Shown here: positions 45,971 through 54,160 of the stretch, piece after piece | Numbering within the stretch: position 1 is the first letter of the stretch | Layout: each line of letters starts with the position of its first letter | From: Lactococcus ileimucosae | GTDB lineage: Bacteria > Bacillota > Bacilli > Lactobacillales > Streptococcaceae | Direction of reading: 5' to 3' | DNA length: 64,000 nucleotides | Assembly (NCBI RefSeq): GCF_943193185.1 | Contig: NZ_CALPDE010000012.1 | Span: 1 to 64,000 of the forward strand | Position numbers and translations under genes: made by a program | The notes under the pieces: model-generated | What the model was told of the DNA's origin: nothing | Databases searched by the model: none | What the model saw: the letters and a program-made list of their open reading frames with translations, nothing else

Positions 45971-46407
45971 GACATACGGTAATGAAAAAAGTAAATCTTG
46001 ACGAAACAATTAAAGTTGGTAAGTTCTTTCTTGATTCTGAACAATTCAATATCCCTAAAAAAATGATGATTGATTTTAGTGCAGCACGTGCAAGCCGTTA
46101 TGATGAGAATGGTAAGGAACAAGATGATGTACAAAAATATATCTTGAATGGTGTAGATGTGAAAGTAGGTCAAGCACTTGTTCAAGCAAACGTGAACCTT
46201 TCTAAATATGAAGGAGTAGTTCTTGAAGTTTTAGGAAGACTAGATATTGTTGAAGGGCTTATTGAAAACAAAGTCGTAGATGTTGTGAAGCTCATCAATC
46301 CACGTGTAAAACCTCTATGGGTTGCTCGGGGGAATAATGGTTCTTTTAACAAAGTCAAATTGGTCGTGGATGCCATAGAGCAAGATGTGCAGAGTTCTGG
46401 AGCATAA
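45967..46407 (+). CDS. Hypothetical protein upstream of rep
   Basis: 146 residues, mixed alpha/beta (VNLDETIKVGKFFLDSEQF; VLEVLGRLDIVEGLIENKVV). Not recognised. It sits immediately before the origin-like region and the rep gene, so a role in replication or its control is plausible but unproven. ATG 45967 overlaps the previous stop (ATGA); a Met five codons later is an alternative. Confidence 0.65.
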   Translation: MRHTVMKKVNLDETIKVGKFFLDSEQFNIPKKMMIDFSAARASRYDENGKEQDDVQKYILNGVDVKVGQALVQANVNLSKYEGVVLEVLGRLDIVEGLIENKVVDVVKLINPRVKPLWVARGNNGSFNKVKLVVDAIEQDVQSSGA

Positions 46408-46742
46408 TTGCTTTTAGAGAGTGATTGTGTTCTGACTGCGTAGCCTGTCGCCCACAAGGCGGTAAGGGCGAGCAGTCAGAAGCTTGCTAACAGAGCACTC
46501 TCTAAAGAAAGCAATTTTGCTCAAGAGTTTCCTGGTCTTTAAAGCTATAAAGACACTTTGTGGGAATAACGCGCAGGGTTTTGGGAGCTTGTTAACCTCC
46601 AAAACCCTTGGTATACTTAGCCCTACGGGCCTTATACCCTTTAGGAGTTTTCCCTTAAAAACGGGAGTTTGAGGTGTCTTTATAAGGTGTCTTTATAGAA
46701 ATATTTGTTCTATAAGGACACTTTTGACTTCTATAAAGACAC
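46407..46742. other. Origin-like region with stacked dyads and five iterons
   Basis: No gene. (a) A large imperfect dyad 46407-46515: ATTGCTTTTAGAGAGTG with CACTCTCTAAAGAAAGCAAT, inner TTCTGACTGC/GCAGTCAGAA, innermost CGCC/GGCG. (b) Hairpins GGGTTTTGG/CCAAAACCC (46576-46608) and GGTATA..GCCC/GGGC..TATACC (46610-46639). (c) Five copies of CTATAAAGACAC or its complement: 46545-46556, 46674-46684, 46687-46698, 46710-46721 (one change), 46731-46742. The third and fourth form a hairpin with loop ATATTTG. This fits a rolling-circle origin just upstream of rep. Confidence 0.7.
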
Positions 46743-46778
46743 TATTTTTTGAAAATAATGAATAAAATAAGGAGATAA

Positions 46779-48125
46779 ATGAAAAATCGTCGTTATCAAA
46801 TTTTAAGTTTTGAGCAACAGCTTAATGCGAAATATTGGGATTGGACAGTTGAAAAACTTAAGTTATTTGATGATTATCAAAGTCATAAGAAAGCAATTTT
46901 TCAAGAAATCTATAATCGGATAAGTGAAAACTTTGAACTTGAAGTGATTGCTTTGAATATTCATGATATGGATATTTCCGAAATGCACCCTGATACCTTT
47001 GTAGCTCCTCATGTTCATGGGGTTGTTAAATTCAAAGTAAAACGCTCAATTTCTCAGTTAGCTGAAGTCTTGGGAATAGGGGCAGAATTTATTAAAAAAA
47101 CGGAGCGGCACAGGTATAACTTTGAAAATCTTATGGCTTATCTCATTCATGCTAAAAATCCCGATAAGCATATGTATTCGCCCGAAAATGTAGAAACCTT
47201 TGGTACATTTGACTATTTGAGTTATTTTCAATCAAAAGAGAAGCAATGGAAAGAGTACAAGGCTACATGTAAGCGTGAAGACTCTAAACTTTCTCTTGCT
47301 TATACTCTAGACCAAATTTATAACGGGACACTGTCTTATCGCGATTTGATGTTAGATGATAATTTGGCTTATATTTTTGCAAATCACCAACAGGAAATTC
47401 GTGATCGTTTTACCTTTAGAGGGGAGCGTACTGCTTTTCTGCGTTTAGAAGATTTACGTTTGAACAAGTATAAAATGACGGTCATTTATGTTGAGGGAAG
47501 ACCTGGTGTAGGTAAAACGTATTTTGCTCGAGAACTGGCTCAAACCATTAAAAATTATGGAATAGCTAACGGCTATGACAGTGACATTTTTTCAGCCAGT
47601 TCCTCTAACCCATTTGATGATTATTTTGGGGAAGATATTCTTATCTTAGATGATTTACGCCCACAGAGTATTTCTTCTTCTGACTGGTTGAAACTTTTTG
47701 ACCCTCTGAATGAGGCGAAAATGTCTGCCCGTTATAAGAATAGGCTGATTGTTCCTCGTGTGATTATCATGACGAACTATAAAAAAACGGAGGATTTCTT
47801 TAGTGAACTCATTGGGGAAGATGTTAATCAATTTATTCGTCGTGTAAATTTTTCTGCAGAAATTTTGAAAGAAAAAGAGGGCGGGGAACTTTATGGCAAA
47901 TATTATCATCTTTCAGAGTCTAAAGAACTAGCTATTCCTAAGCAGAAACGTATTTCAGAAGATGAGGTGTTAACTTTAGAATATGATTTTGAAAGTCTTT
48001 ATTCTAATAATGATAAAGATAATTTTATCAATCAACTGCTTAATTATTATGTATATCCAAGAATTTATCCAAAGACTGAGCAAGATTTTGCCTTTCTCAA
48101 TGAAAAAATCACAAGAATAGATTAA
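46779..48125 (+). CDS. Replication initiator: HUH endonuclease plus superfamily 3 helicase
   Basis: 448 residues. N-terminal HUH nuclease: motif I LNIHDMD (60-66), motif II HVHGVVKF (His78, His80), motif III Tyr in ENLMAYLIHA (Tyr121). C-terminal SF3 helicase: Walker A GRPGVGKT (240-247), Walker B ILILDD (287-292), motif C VIIMTN (328-333). This is the domain order of CRESS-DNA virus Reps and their relatives on Gram-positive plasmids. It would nick the origin and unwind it for rolling-circle replication. ATG 46779 with AAGGAG. Confidence 0.88.
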   Translation: MKNRRYQILSFEQQLNAKYWDWTVEKLKLFDDYQSHKKAIFQEIYNRISENFELEVIALNIHDMDISEMHPDTFVAPHVHGVVKFKVKRSISQLAEVLGIGAEFIKKTERHRYNFENLMAYLIHAKNPDKHMYSPENVETFGTFDYLSYFQSKEKQWKEYKATCKREDSKLSLAYTLDQIYNGTLSYRDLMLDDNLAYIFANHQQEIRDRFTFRGERTAFLRLEDLRLNKYKMTVIYVEGRPGVGKTYFARELAQTIKNYGIANGYDSDIFSASSSNPFDDYFGEDILILDDLRPQSISSSDWLKLFDPLNEAKMSARYKNRLIVPRVIIMTNYKKTEDFFSELIGEDVNQFIRRVNFSAEILKEKEGGELYGKYYHLSESKELAIPKQKRISEDEVLTLEYDFESLYSNNDKDNFINQLLNYYVYPRIYPKTEQDFAFLNEKITRID

Positions 48126-48138
48126 AGAGGTGTAAAAG

Positions 48139-48348
48139 ATGTATTTAAAAAAAGTTACAAATAAGAAAAAACTAAAAGGACTCCAAGGACTCATGCCCTT
48201 TAAAATGGATGGCACTTGGTATCGAAAAATGAATGAAGATGGAACGCAGGCTAAAAATGAACGTGGATTTTATCTTTATAGCTGCTTGGCAGATTCAGAG
48301 CTAAAACATGCATTAGAGAGCGGAGAATTTACGAGAGTGGAGGAGTAA
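48139..48348 (+). CDS. Small hypothetical protein after rep
   Basis: 69 residues (KKVTNKKKLKGLQGLMPFKM ... GFYLYSCLADSELKHALES). Basic N-terminus, acidic end; no family recognised. RBS AGAGGTG. Possibly an accessory DNA-binding protein. Confidence 0.6.
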   Translation: MYLKKVTNKKKLKGLQGLMPFKMDGTWYRKMNEDGTQAKNERGFYLYSCLADSELKHALESGEFTRVEE

Positions 48349-48389
48349 GATGCAAGTTCCTATGTTTTAGAATTTAAGGGGGAAAGACA

Positions 48390-48608
48390 ATGAATATTAT
48401 TACAAAAGAAGAAATCATGCAACAAACAGGAATATCAAAGTCAGTTGCGTCTCGTATTATACGTGAGGGCAAACTAGAAATGGTAAAAAGGGGTTATCCA
48501 TTTTATGCAAATAAACGACTAAATTTTTGCCCTTTGGTTGTCGTAAATGAAATGCTTGGTTTAGAGCTAAAAGGAAGTGAGTACAATGCCCTTAAGAGTG
48601 TTTCGTAG
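48390..48608 (+). CDS. Excisionase-like small HTH protein
   Basis: 72 residues with a MerR/Xis-type winged helix (ITKEEIMQQTGISKSVASRI, then a basic wing). RBS GGGGGAAAG. It sits just before and overlaps the integrase gene, the usual place for xis. Directs excision together with the integrase; inferred. Confidence 0.75.
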   Translation: MNIITKEEIMQQTGISKSVASRIIREGKLEMVKRGYPFYANKRLNFCPLVVVNEMLGLELKGSEYNALKSVS

Positions 48609-49704
48609 AGGTAAGAACTGGGAATACAGATTAAAGGACAGCAAAGGGAATCATATAGTAAGTAAATCGGGGTTTGTGAGTGAAAAAGAAGCAACTTTAG
48701 CTGGTAAAGAAGCAGAGTTAGAATATTTAAAAGGTACGCGCTTTGATAATTCCTCCACCCTATATGATATTTATCAAAAATGGTATAATTTGGAAATTTT
48801 ACCTTCAAATCGAACGGAACAGACAAAACTAAAATATAAAAAATTCTTTAAAAAAATTGATGAGTATTTTGGAAATATGGTTGCTAGTAAGATTAAATAT
48901 AGTCAATATCAAGAAATAATGAATAAAATCGGACTAACAGTTGGTCCAGATTATCTATCCCGTTTAAATTCTAGTATTAGAAGTGCAATACAGCTCGCTA
49001 GACGAGATTTATTAAATATCAATGATTTTACTTCGGGAGTGAAGTTACATGCTCAAAAAGTCCCTAAGAAGCCTGAAGATAAATATATCACTAGCTTATC
49101 TGATTATCAAAATATCCTAATATACCTCAAGTCAATAATGAACTATCAAAAAAGTATTATGCCTTACCTAATTTTTACTATGTTTAAAACAGGTCTACGA
49201 GTAGGTGAAGCATTAGCCCTTACTTGGAACGAAATTGATTTTGATAAAAAGACTATTAATACTTTCAAAAGGATTGACAGTGCAAGTCATACCGATACAG
49301 GAAAGCCTAAAACACCATACTCTATACGTGAAATTCCAGTTAGTGATGATGTGGTACAAATATTAAAAAAACTCCACCAGGAGCAAATTAAGTCTAATAT
49401 TTTCTCTCTCTCAAATAATCTAATATTCTTCGATATAAGATACGGACTCCCAACTAATAATGGGATAAATAAGGCTCTAAAAAATTATCTTACTGAACTA
49501 AATATCACTCCCTTAATAGTTTCTACAGGTTGTCGTCATACTTATGCTTGTGTATTACTTGCCAAAAAAGTAGATATAGCTGTAATTGCTAAAAATATGG
49601 GACATAAAAATATTCAGCGGATTATTGATACTTATGGACACGTTCTTAAAGAATTGCATGAAGAAGAAAATGAAGCTACTCGAAAAGCTCTACAAGATTT
49701 TTAA
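48586..49704 (+). CDS. int: Tyrosine integrase
   Basis: 372 residues. N-terminal arm-binding (AP2-like) domain (LRVFRRGKNWEYRLKDSKG), SAM-like core-binding domain, catalytic domain with Arg in KTGLRVGEALALTW and nucleophile Tyr in IIDTYGHV. At box II it reads STGCRHTYA: the second Arg is present but the His three residues before it is Thr. Some active integrases vary here. ATG 48586 has AGGAAG; GTG 48577 has poor spacing. It sits at the element's right end facing its attR in tRNA-Lys. Confidence 0.93.
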   Translation: MPLRVFRRGKNWEYRLKDSKGNHIVSKSGFVSEKEATLAGKEAELEYLKGTRFDNSSTLYDIYQKWYNLEILPSNRTEQTKLKYKKFFKKIDEYFGNMVASKIKYSQYQEIMNKIGLTVGPDYLSRLNSSIRSAIQLARRDLLNINDFTSGVKLHAQKVPKKPEDKYITSLSDYQNILIYLKSIMNYQKSIMPYLIFTMFKTGLRVGEALALTWNEIDFDKKTINTFKRIDSASHTDTGKPKTPYSIREIPVSDDVVQILKKLHQEQIKSNIFSLSNNLIFFDIRYGLPTNNGINKALKNYLTELNITPLIVSTGCRHTYACVLLAKKVDIAVIAKNMGHKNIQRIIDTYGHVLKELHEEENEATRKALQDF

Positions 49705-49737
49705 TAATAGACACAAATACGGCACAAAAATAAAATA

Positions 49738-49769
49738 AACAGCTTAACCACAATGGTTAAGCTGTTTTT
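49738..49769 (+). terminator. Integrase terminator
   Basis: AACAGCTTAACCA, CAA loop, TGGTTAAGCTGTT, then T. It separates the integrase from the convergent tRNA gene. Confidence 0.9.
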
Positions 49770-49774
49770 ATTAA

Positions 49775-49785
49775 TGCCCCCTGCA
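49775..49785. other. attR core
   Basis: TGCCCCCTGCA at the 3' end of tRNA-Lys(CTT); matches attL at 44301-44311. Confidence 0.75.
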
Positions 49786-49847
49786 GGGCTCGAACCTGCG
49801 ACCCATAGATTAAGAGTCTACTGCTCTACCAACTGAGCTAAGGAGGC
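49775..49847 (-). tRNA. tRNA-Lys(CTT)
   Basis: 73 nt, full cloverleaf: acceptor GCCTCCT/AGGGGGC, anticodon loop CTCTTAA (CTT, reads AAG), T loop TTCGAGC. The last 11 bases serve as the attachment site. Confidence 0.95.
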
Positions 49848-49875
49848 TTATTCACATATAACAACTTACTTTTCT

Positions 49876-49903
49876 AGTATAGCATTTTCAGCAAAAAATG
49901 CAA
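49876..49903 (-). promoter_or_regulatory. tRNA-Lys promoter
   Basis: Minus strand: TTGCAT (49898-49903), 16-base spacer, TATACT (49876-49881). Confidence 0.7.
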
Positions 49904-50202
49904 GAATTTTTGTATATCTTTTAAGAAAAAACTGTATGATTTTATAAAATTTTTTAGGACTTACCACCGCTTTATAAAGTTTCTTGCAGAAACATATTTA
50001 TTTCTCATAATACGTAGAATCGTCTGGTCTTTCTTTTTATGATAGCAAGAACTCCATATTAGACTGTTTTAGCCCCTCATTATTATTACACACCCAAAAT
50101 ATCATCCTCATTCTAAAAAGCTCATATGAGCCTTTTAGAAGCTTTTAACACCTAGGTAGATTTTATGTTTTTATAACTATAGAACTCGTGACAAAGCCAC
50201 AA
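49904..50202. other. Intergenic region between tRNA-Lys and the 200-nt RNA
   Basis: No gene supported. One clear dyad CTAAAAAGCTCATATGAG continued by CCTTTTAG (50113-50138), terminator-like in both directions. Confidence 0.5.
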
Positions 50203-50401
50203 TAAAAAACACTGATTGAATGCCGTATGCTTACTCTAGTATTGAACCCGCCAAGAAGCCAGGTGGGTGTTCTCGCTTCGAATCAGCTGCTCCTACTCAA
50301 TTCAGAGTCTTAACGCTATCGAATGTCTCTTGAACCCCTATGCAATACAAATATAGTCGGTCAAAAAAATGAATAAGCTCGCACATTCCAGTGCTTTTCT
50401 A
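50203..50401 (-). ncRNA. ssrS: Structured RNA of about 200 nt, possibly 6S RNA
   Basis: A consensus promoter (50409-50437) and a terminal stem whose two ends lie about 200 nt apart define the transcript. The 5' part CACTGGAATG pairs with the 3' end CATTC..CAGTG, directly followed by T6, and GCTTATTC pairs with GAGTAAGC inside. No open frame. Overall length, closed rod-like shape and a large unpaired middle fit 6S RNA, the regulator that mimics an open promoter and binds RNA polymerase. I cannot confirm 6S by sequence memory; the RNA itself is well supported. Confidence 0.55.
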
Positions 50402-50408
50402 TATACAT

Positions 50409-50437
50409 ATACTAACATGTTCTACATTCTTTTTCAA
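50409..50437 (-). promoter_or_regulatory. Promoter of the 200-nt RNA
   Basis: Minus strand: TTGAAA (50432-50437), 17-base spacer, TAGTAT (50409-50414). Confidence 0.7.
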
Positions 50438-50473
50438 GTAAAAGAGTTAGCGGTTTCATAGTTTCACAATAAA

Positions 50474-50503
50474 AACAAAAAAAGACAACCCTTAGATTGT
50501 CCT
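50474..50503 (-). terminator. Terminator of the tRNA-5S cluster
   Basis: Minus strand GACAA, TCTAAGGG loop, TTGTC, then seven T. Confidence 0.85.
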
Positions 50504-50507
50504 CAAA

Positions 50508-50581
50508 CTGCGGATGTCAGACTCGAACTGACGACATCATGATTAACAGTCATGCGCTACTACCAACTGAGCTAATCCGCA
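50508..50581 (-). tRNA. tRNA-Asn(GTT)
   Basis: 74 nt. Acceptor TGCGGAT/ATCCGCA, anticodon loop CTGTTAA. Directly follows 5S. Confidence 0.95.
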
Positions 50582-50583
50582 AT

Positions 50584-50699
50584 ACTTGGCATTTACCTTA
50601 TCTCACAGGGGGCAACCCCCAACTACTTCCGGCGTTATAGGACTTAACTTCTGTGTTCGACATGGGAACAGGTGTATCTCCTATGCAATCAATACCAAA
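50584..50699 (-). rRNA. rrf: 5S rRNA
   Basis: About 116 nt. Core sequences ACACCTGTTCCCATGTCGAA and AACACAGAAGTTAAG are diagnostic; ends TTGGTATT and AATGCCAA pair. No 16S or 23S gene accompanies it in this window: it sits between tRNA-Ile and tRNA-Asn inside a tRNA cluster. Confidence 0.95.
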
Positions 50700-50701
50700 T
50701 A

Positions 50702-50775
50702 TGGGAACACGAGGATTTGAACCTCGGACCCCTGCGTTATCAACACAGTGCTCTAACCAACTGAGCTATGCTCCC
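50702..50775 (-). tRNA. tRNA-Ile(GAT)
   Basis: 74 nt. Acceptor GGGAGCA/TGTTCCC, anticodon loop TTGATAA. Confidence 0.95.
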
Positions 50776-50816
50776 TCATATCTTTAAAACTTTCTATGAA
50801 CTCTCATAAGAAATAA

Positions 50817-50887
50817 AGCGGGTGATGAGAATCGAACTCACAACATCAGCTTGGAAGGCTGAGGTTTTACCACTAAACTACACCCGC
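50817..50887 (-). tRNA. tRNA-Gly(TCC)
   Basis: 71 nt. Acceptor GCGGGTG/CACCCGC, anticodon TCC in CTTCCAA. Confidence 0.95.
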
Positions 50888-50890
50888 AAA

Positions 50891-50963
50891 TGGCGCGAGA
50901 CGGAATCGAACCGCCGACACATGGAGCTTCAATCCATTGCTCTACCAACTGAGCTACCGAGCC
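50891..50963 (-). tRNA. tRNA-Phe(GAA)
   Basis: 73 nt. Acceptor GGCTCGG/TCGCGCC with a T:C mismatch at the fourth pair, anticodon loop TTGAAGC. Confidence 0.93.
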
Positions 50964-50979
50964 AAATGTGATTCATAAA

Positions 50980-51053
<74 letters not shown>

Positions 51054-51062
51054 ATAGTAAAA

Positions 51063-51152
51063 AGGAGGATGTGGGATTCGAACCCACGCACGGTTTTACC
51101 CGCCTGACGGTTTTCAAGACCGTTCCCTTCAGCCGGACTTGGGTAATCCTCC
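51063..51152 (-). tRNA. tRNA-Ser(TGA)
   Basis: 90 nt with a long variable arm (CAGGCGGGTAAAACCG). Anticodon TGA in CTTGAAA; acceptor GGAGGAT/ATCCTCC. Confidence 0.95.
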
Positions 51153-51162
51153 ACAAAAAAAA

Positions 51163-51234
51163 TAGTCCGTACGGGATTCGAACCCGTGTTACCGCCGTGA
51201 AAAGGCGGTGTCTTAACCCCTTGACCAACGGACC
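51163..51234 (-). tRNA. tRNA-Glu(TTC)
   Basis: 72 nt. Anticodon loop TTTTCAC (TTC); acceptor GGTCCGT/ACGGACT. First gene of the cluster. Confidence 0.95.
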
Positions 51235-51273
51235 ATCTTACTCTTGCGCTGTCCTCTCGAACAGTACTTTTCT

Positions 51274-51301
51274 ATTATACAATAATTTGAAAATATGTCA
51301 A
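51274..51301 (-). promoter_or_regulatory. Promoter of the tRNA-5S cluster
   Basis: Minus strand: TTGACA (51296-51301), 16-base spacer, TATAAT (51274-51279). Confidence 0.88.
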
Positions 51302-51448
51302 GAATAAACTATGTTTTTTTCAACTTATTTTCTTCTAAATTCGTGAATAGATAAGGTCTGCTAAGTGACAACTATATTAGTATACCATATTTTTTATTTT
51401 TGTCAAAGAAAAACTTGAATATTTGTATTTTTACCCTCAAATGCTTCA

Positions 51449-51482
51449 ATAAAGAAAAAAAACAGCCTTATTCGACTGTCTT
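51449..51482 (-). terminator. ftsH terminator
   Basis: Minus strand ACAG(T)C and G(G)CTGT flanked by A and T tracts, with eight T. The ftsH stop codon lies in the loop side. Confidence 0.8.
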
Positions 51483-53507
51483 TTCTTCTTTATTTTCAAC
51501 TTCTTCCTGAGCTTTATTCGCATCTTCAAGGACTTCCTCGAATGATTTTGCTTCTACAGGCTCATTTTCATGTTCGATAACATCGTCTGGCATTTTTCCT
51601 GTCTTATAAAGAGACATGATTTGTTTAGCATCCAATGTTTCATATTTAAGAAGTGCAAGCGCAATAGCTTTATGCTGTTCACGGTGAGCTTCGATAATCT
51701 CAACAGCTTTATCGTAAGCTTCTTTCGTAATTGCACGGATTTCTTCATCAATAGCTTGTGCTGTTGCTTCTGAATAAGTTTTTGTTTGTCCATAGTCACG
51801 ACCAATAAATACAGCTTGGCTGCCTTCATAACTGATTGTGCCTAGTTTTTCTGACATACCGTATTGAGTAACCATACCACGCGCGATACGGGTTGCTTGT
51901 TCAAAGTCATTTGAAGCACCTGTTGTGATGGTGTTAAAGATGATTTGTTCAGCTGCACGTCCTCCCATGAGTCCAGCAAGATTTTCTTGCATATCTTCTT
52001 TGGAAAGGAGGAATTGGTCTTCTTTAGGAAGAGCAATCATATATCCACCGGCACGACCACGTGGAACGATAGTAACTTTATGGACAGTATTAGCGTTTGA
52101 AAGAACCAAACCAACGATTGTGTGCCCTGCTTCATGGTAAGCCACCATTTCACGTTCACGTTCAGAGATTTTCTTATCTTTCTTCGCTGGTCCTGCAATA
52201 ACACGGTCTTGTGCTTCATCAATATCTGAGGCATCGATAACTTTTTTATCACGACGTGCAGCCACGAGAGCAGCTTCATTGAGGACATTTTCAAGGTCAG
52301 CACCAACGAAACCAGGAGTTTGTTGAGCGACAACTTTTAGGTCAACACTTGAGTCAAGTGGTTTATTTTTTGCATGGACACGAAGAACAGCTTCACGTCC
52401 TTTTACATCAGGCGCTCCAACAAGAACTTTACGGTCAAAACGACCTGGACGCAGCAAAGCTGGGTCTAGAACATCTGAACGGTTCGTTGCGGCAATAACG
52501 ATAACAGAATTCTCATTATCTTGGAAACCATCCATCTCAACCAAAAGTTGATTAAGGGTTTGTTCACGTTCATCATTTCCGCCACCAAGACCAGCACCAC
52601 GTTGACGACCAACGGCATCAATCTCATCAATAAAGATGATTGATGGTGCTGTTTTCTTCGCATTTTCAAAGAGGTCACGGACACGACTGGCACCGACACC
52701 GACAAACATCTCAACAAAGTCAGAACCAGAAATAGAATAGAAAGGAACACCAGCTTCACCGGCAACAGCTTTCGCAAGCAAAGTTTTACCTGTACCTGGA
52801 GGACCCTCTAAAAGGACACCAGCAGGGATACGAGCACCAAGATCATGGTATTTTTTAGGATTTTTGAGGAAATCAACAACTTCAACGAGTTCTTGTTTTT
52901 CTTCTTCTGAACCTGCTACATCTGCAAAGCGTACTTTTGATGTTTTAGCATCTTGTTGTTTTGCTCGTGATTTACCAAAGCTCATTGGGTTGCCGGCACC
53001 GCCACCACCACGTGAGCCCATACCACCCATCATCAACCAGAAAAAGCCGACCATGAGAAGCATTGGCAAAATGTATGAGAGGATTTGGATCCACATACCA
53101 CTTGTTGATGCTGCGATAACATTGACTTTAATTCCATTTTCATCTGCCGCTGCTTGTATATCTTTGATGATACTGTCCGTTGGAATGATGAGCGCTTGGA
53201 AATTTGTCACTTTGGAAGTGCTTCCTGGTAAAAATGGGAGGTTATTGTTTCCCTCCACAGTTTTAGGGTCTTTGTATTCGCCAGAAACTGTAAACAGACT
53301 ATCACTAGGCTGCATTTTCAGTGATTTTATATTGCCTTCTTTGATGTCGCTCATCAGCGCACTGTAGCTGATTTTATCAACATTTGACTGATTGCCACCA
53401 AAGAAAGCATTAATACCGAAAACGATGACGATTACAAGCAAGACCCAACCTAGAGTGCTTTTAATAAAGCCTCCGTTTTTATTGTTGTTAGGATTTGGAT
53501 TGTTCAT
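51468..53507 (-). CDS. ftsH: ATP-dependent zinc metalloprotease FtsH
   Basis: 679 residues. Two membrane helices (about 17-35 and 130-155) flank an extracytoplasmic segment. AAA+ domain with Walker [15 protein letters not shown] and Walker B IIFIDEID, second region of homology, and the zinc site HEAGH. It degrades membrane and regulatory proteins. Last gene of the hpt-ftsH block, followed by a terminator. Confidence 0.97.
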   Translation of the reverse strand: MNNPNPNNNKNGGFIKSTLGWVLLVIVIVFGINAFFGGNQSNVDKISYSALMSDIKEGNIKSLKMQPSDSLFTVSGEYKDPKTVEGNNNLPFLPGSTSKVTNFQALIIPTDSIIKDIQAAADENGIKVNVIAASTSGMWIQILSYILPMLLMVGFFWLMMGGMGSRGGGGAGNPMSFGKSRAKQQDAKTSKVRFADVAGSEEEKQELVEVVDFLKNPKKYHDLGARIPAGVLLEGPPGTGKTLLAKAVAGEAGVPFYSISGSDFVEMFVGVGASRVRDLFENAKKTAPSIIFIDEIDAVGRQRGAGLGGGNDEREQTLNQLLVEMDGFQDNENSVIVIAATNRSDVLDPALLRPGRFDRKVLVGAPDVKGREAVLRVHAKNKPLDSSVDLKVVAQQTPGFVGADLENVLNEAALVAARRDKKVIDASDIDEAQDRVIAGPAKKDKKISEREREMVAYHEAGHTIVGLVLSNANTVHKVTIVPRGRAGGYMIALPKEDQFLLSKEDMQENLAGLMGGRAAEQIIFNTITTGASNDFEQATRIARGMVTQYGMSEKLGTISYEGSQAVFIGRDYGQTKTYSEATAQAIDEEIRAITKEAYDKAVEIIEAHREQHKAIALALLKYETLDAKQIMSLYKTGKMPDDVIEHENEPVEAKSFEEVLEDANKAQEEVENKEEKTVE

Positions 53508-53617
53508 ATTTTCTTCTTTGCCTTTTATTTTTTATCTCTTAGTTATAGCATACTTACGCATCTTTTTCTATTGGTAAGTTTTACTATAAGCATTTTTCAT
53601 ACTTTAGTATGATTTTT

Positions 53618-54160
53618 TTATTTGTTGTAGACTTCTTCCTTTAATACACCGACATAAGGGAGATTACGATAGTGATTATCGAAGTCAAGACCGAAACCGA
53701 CAACAAATTCATTTGGAATTGTGAAACCAGTGTAGTCTGCATCAATTTCAACAACGCGCCCTTCAGGTTTATCTAAAAGAGTAACAATTTTCACAATTGC
53801 TCCACGGTGTTCAAGAAGTTCTTTAAGATATTTCAAGGTACGCCCTGTATCAATAATATCTTCAACAATAATGATCTCACGACCTGTAACAGGGGTTGCC
53901 ACATCAAGTAAGAGTTTCACTTCGCCTGACGACTCTGTCCCTCCGTGATAGCTTGAAACTGTCATGAAGTCCATTTCCAACGGAATATCCATACGCTTAA
54001 CCAACTCCGCAAGAAACGGTACTGAGCCACGTAAAATGCCTAGAAGCAGTGGATTTTTGTCTTCATATTCATCAGCAAGAATCTTTCCTAATTCAACTGT
54101 CCTGTCTCGGATTTCTTCTTCTGAAATGAGTATTTTTTTTATGTCTTTTTCAAGCATCAT
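53618..54160 (-). CDS. hpt: Hypoxanthine phosphoribosyltransferase
   Basis: 180 residues. PRPP-binding motif [17 protein letters not shown] and the purine-salvage pattern. ATG 54160 (AGAGAGG 6 bases upstream), overlapping the end of tilS by 11 bases. Converts hypoxanthine or guanine to IMP or GMP. Confidence 0.95.
   Translation of the reverse strand: MMLEKDIKKILISEEEIRDRTVELGKILADEYEDKNPLLLGILRGSVPFLAELVKRMDIPLEMDFMTVSSYHGGTESSGEVKLLLDVATPVTGREIIIVEDIIDTGRTLKYLKELLEHRGAIVKIVTLLDKPEGRVVEIDADYTGFTIPNEFVVGFGLDFDNHYRNLPYVGVLKEEVYNK

Larger units (their letters stand above)
44301..49785. mobile_element. Integrative element with CRESS-type Rep in tRNA-Lys
   Basis: About 5.5 kb bounded by the 11-base repeat TGCCCCCTGCA (44301-44311 and 49775-49785), the right copy being the 3' end of tRNA-Lys(CTT). 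Gene order: divergent CI-like repressor, then three small genes, an origin-like region, HUH/SF3-helicase Rep, a small gene, excisionase and tyrosine integrase. No structural phage, terminase, relaxase or T4SS genes are seen. It looks like a chromosomally integrated replicating plasmid/satellite. The tRNA remains intact after integration. Confidence 0.85.

Noticed and set aside
46414-46672. Small reading frames in the origin region
   Set aside because: They run through perfect dyads and iterons, have no ribosome sites and have unlikely composition.
44301-49785. Classic phage-inducible chromosomal island
   Set aside because: No terminase small subunit, capsid-remodelling or packaging genes, and Rep is of HUH-SF3 type. 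The switch and integrase alone do not make it one.
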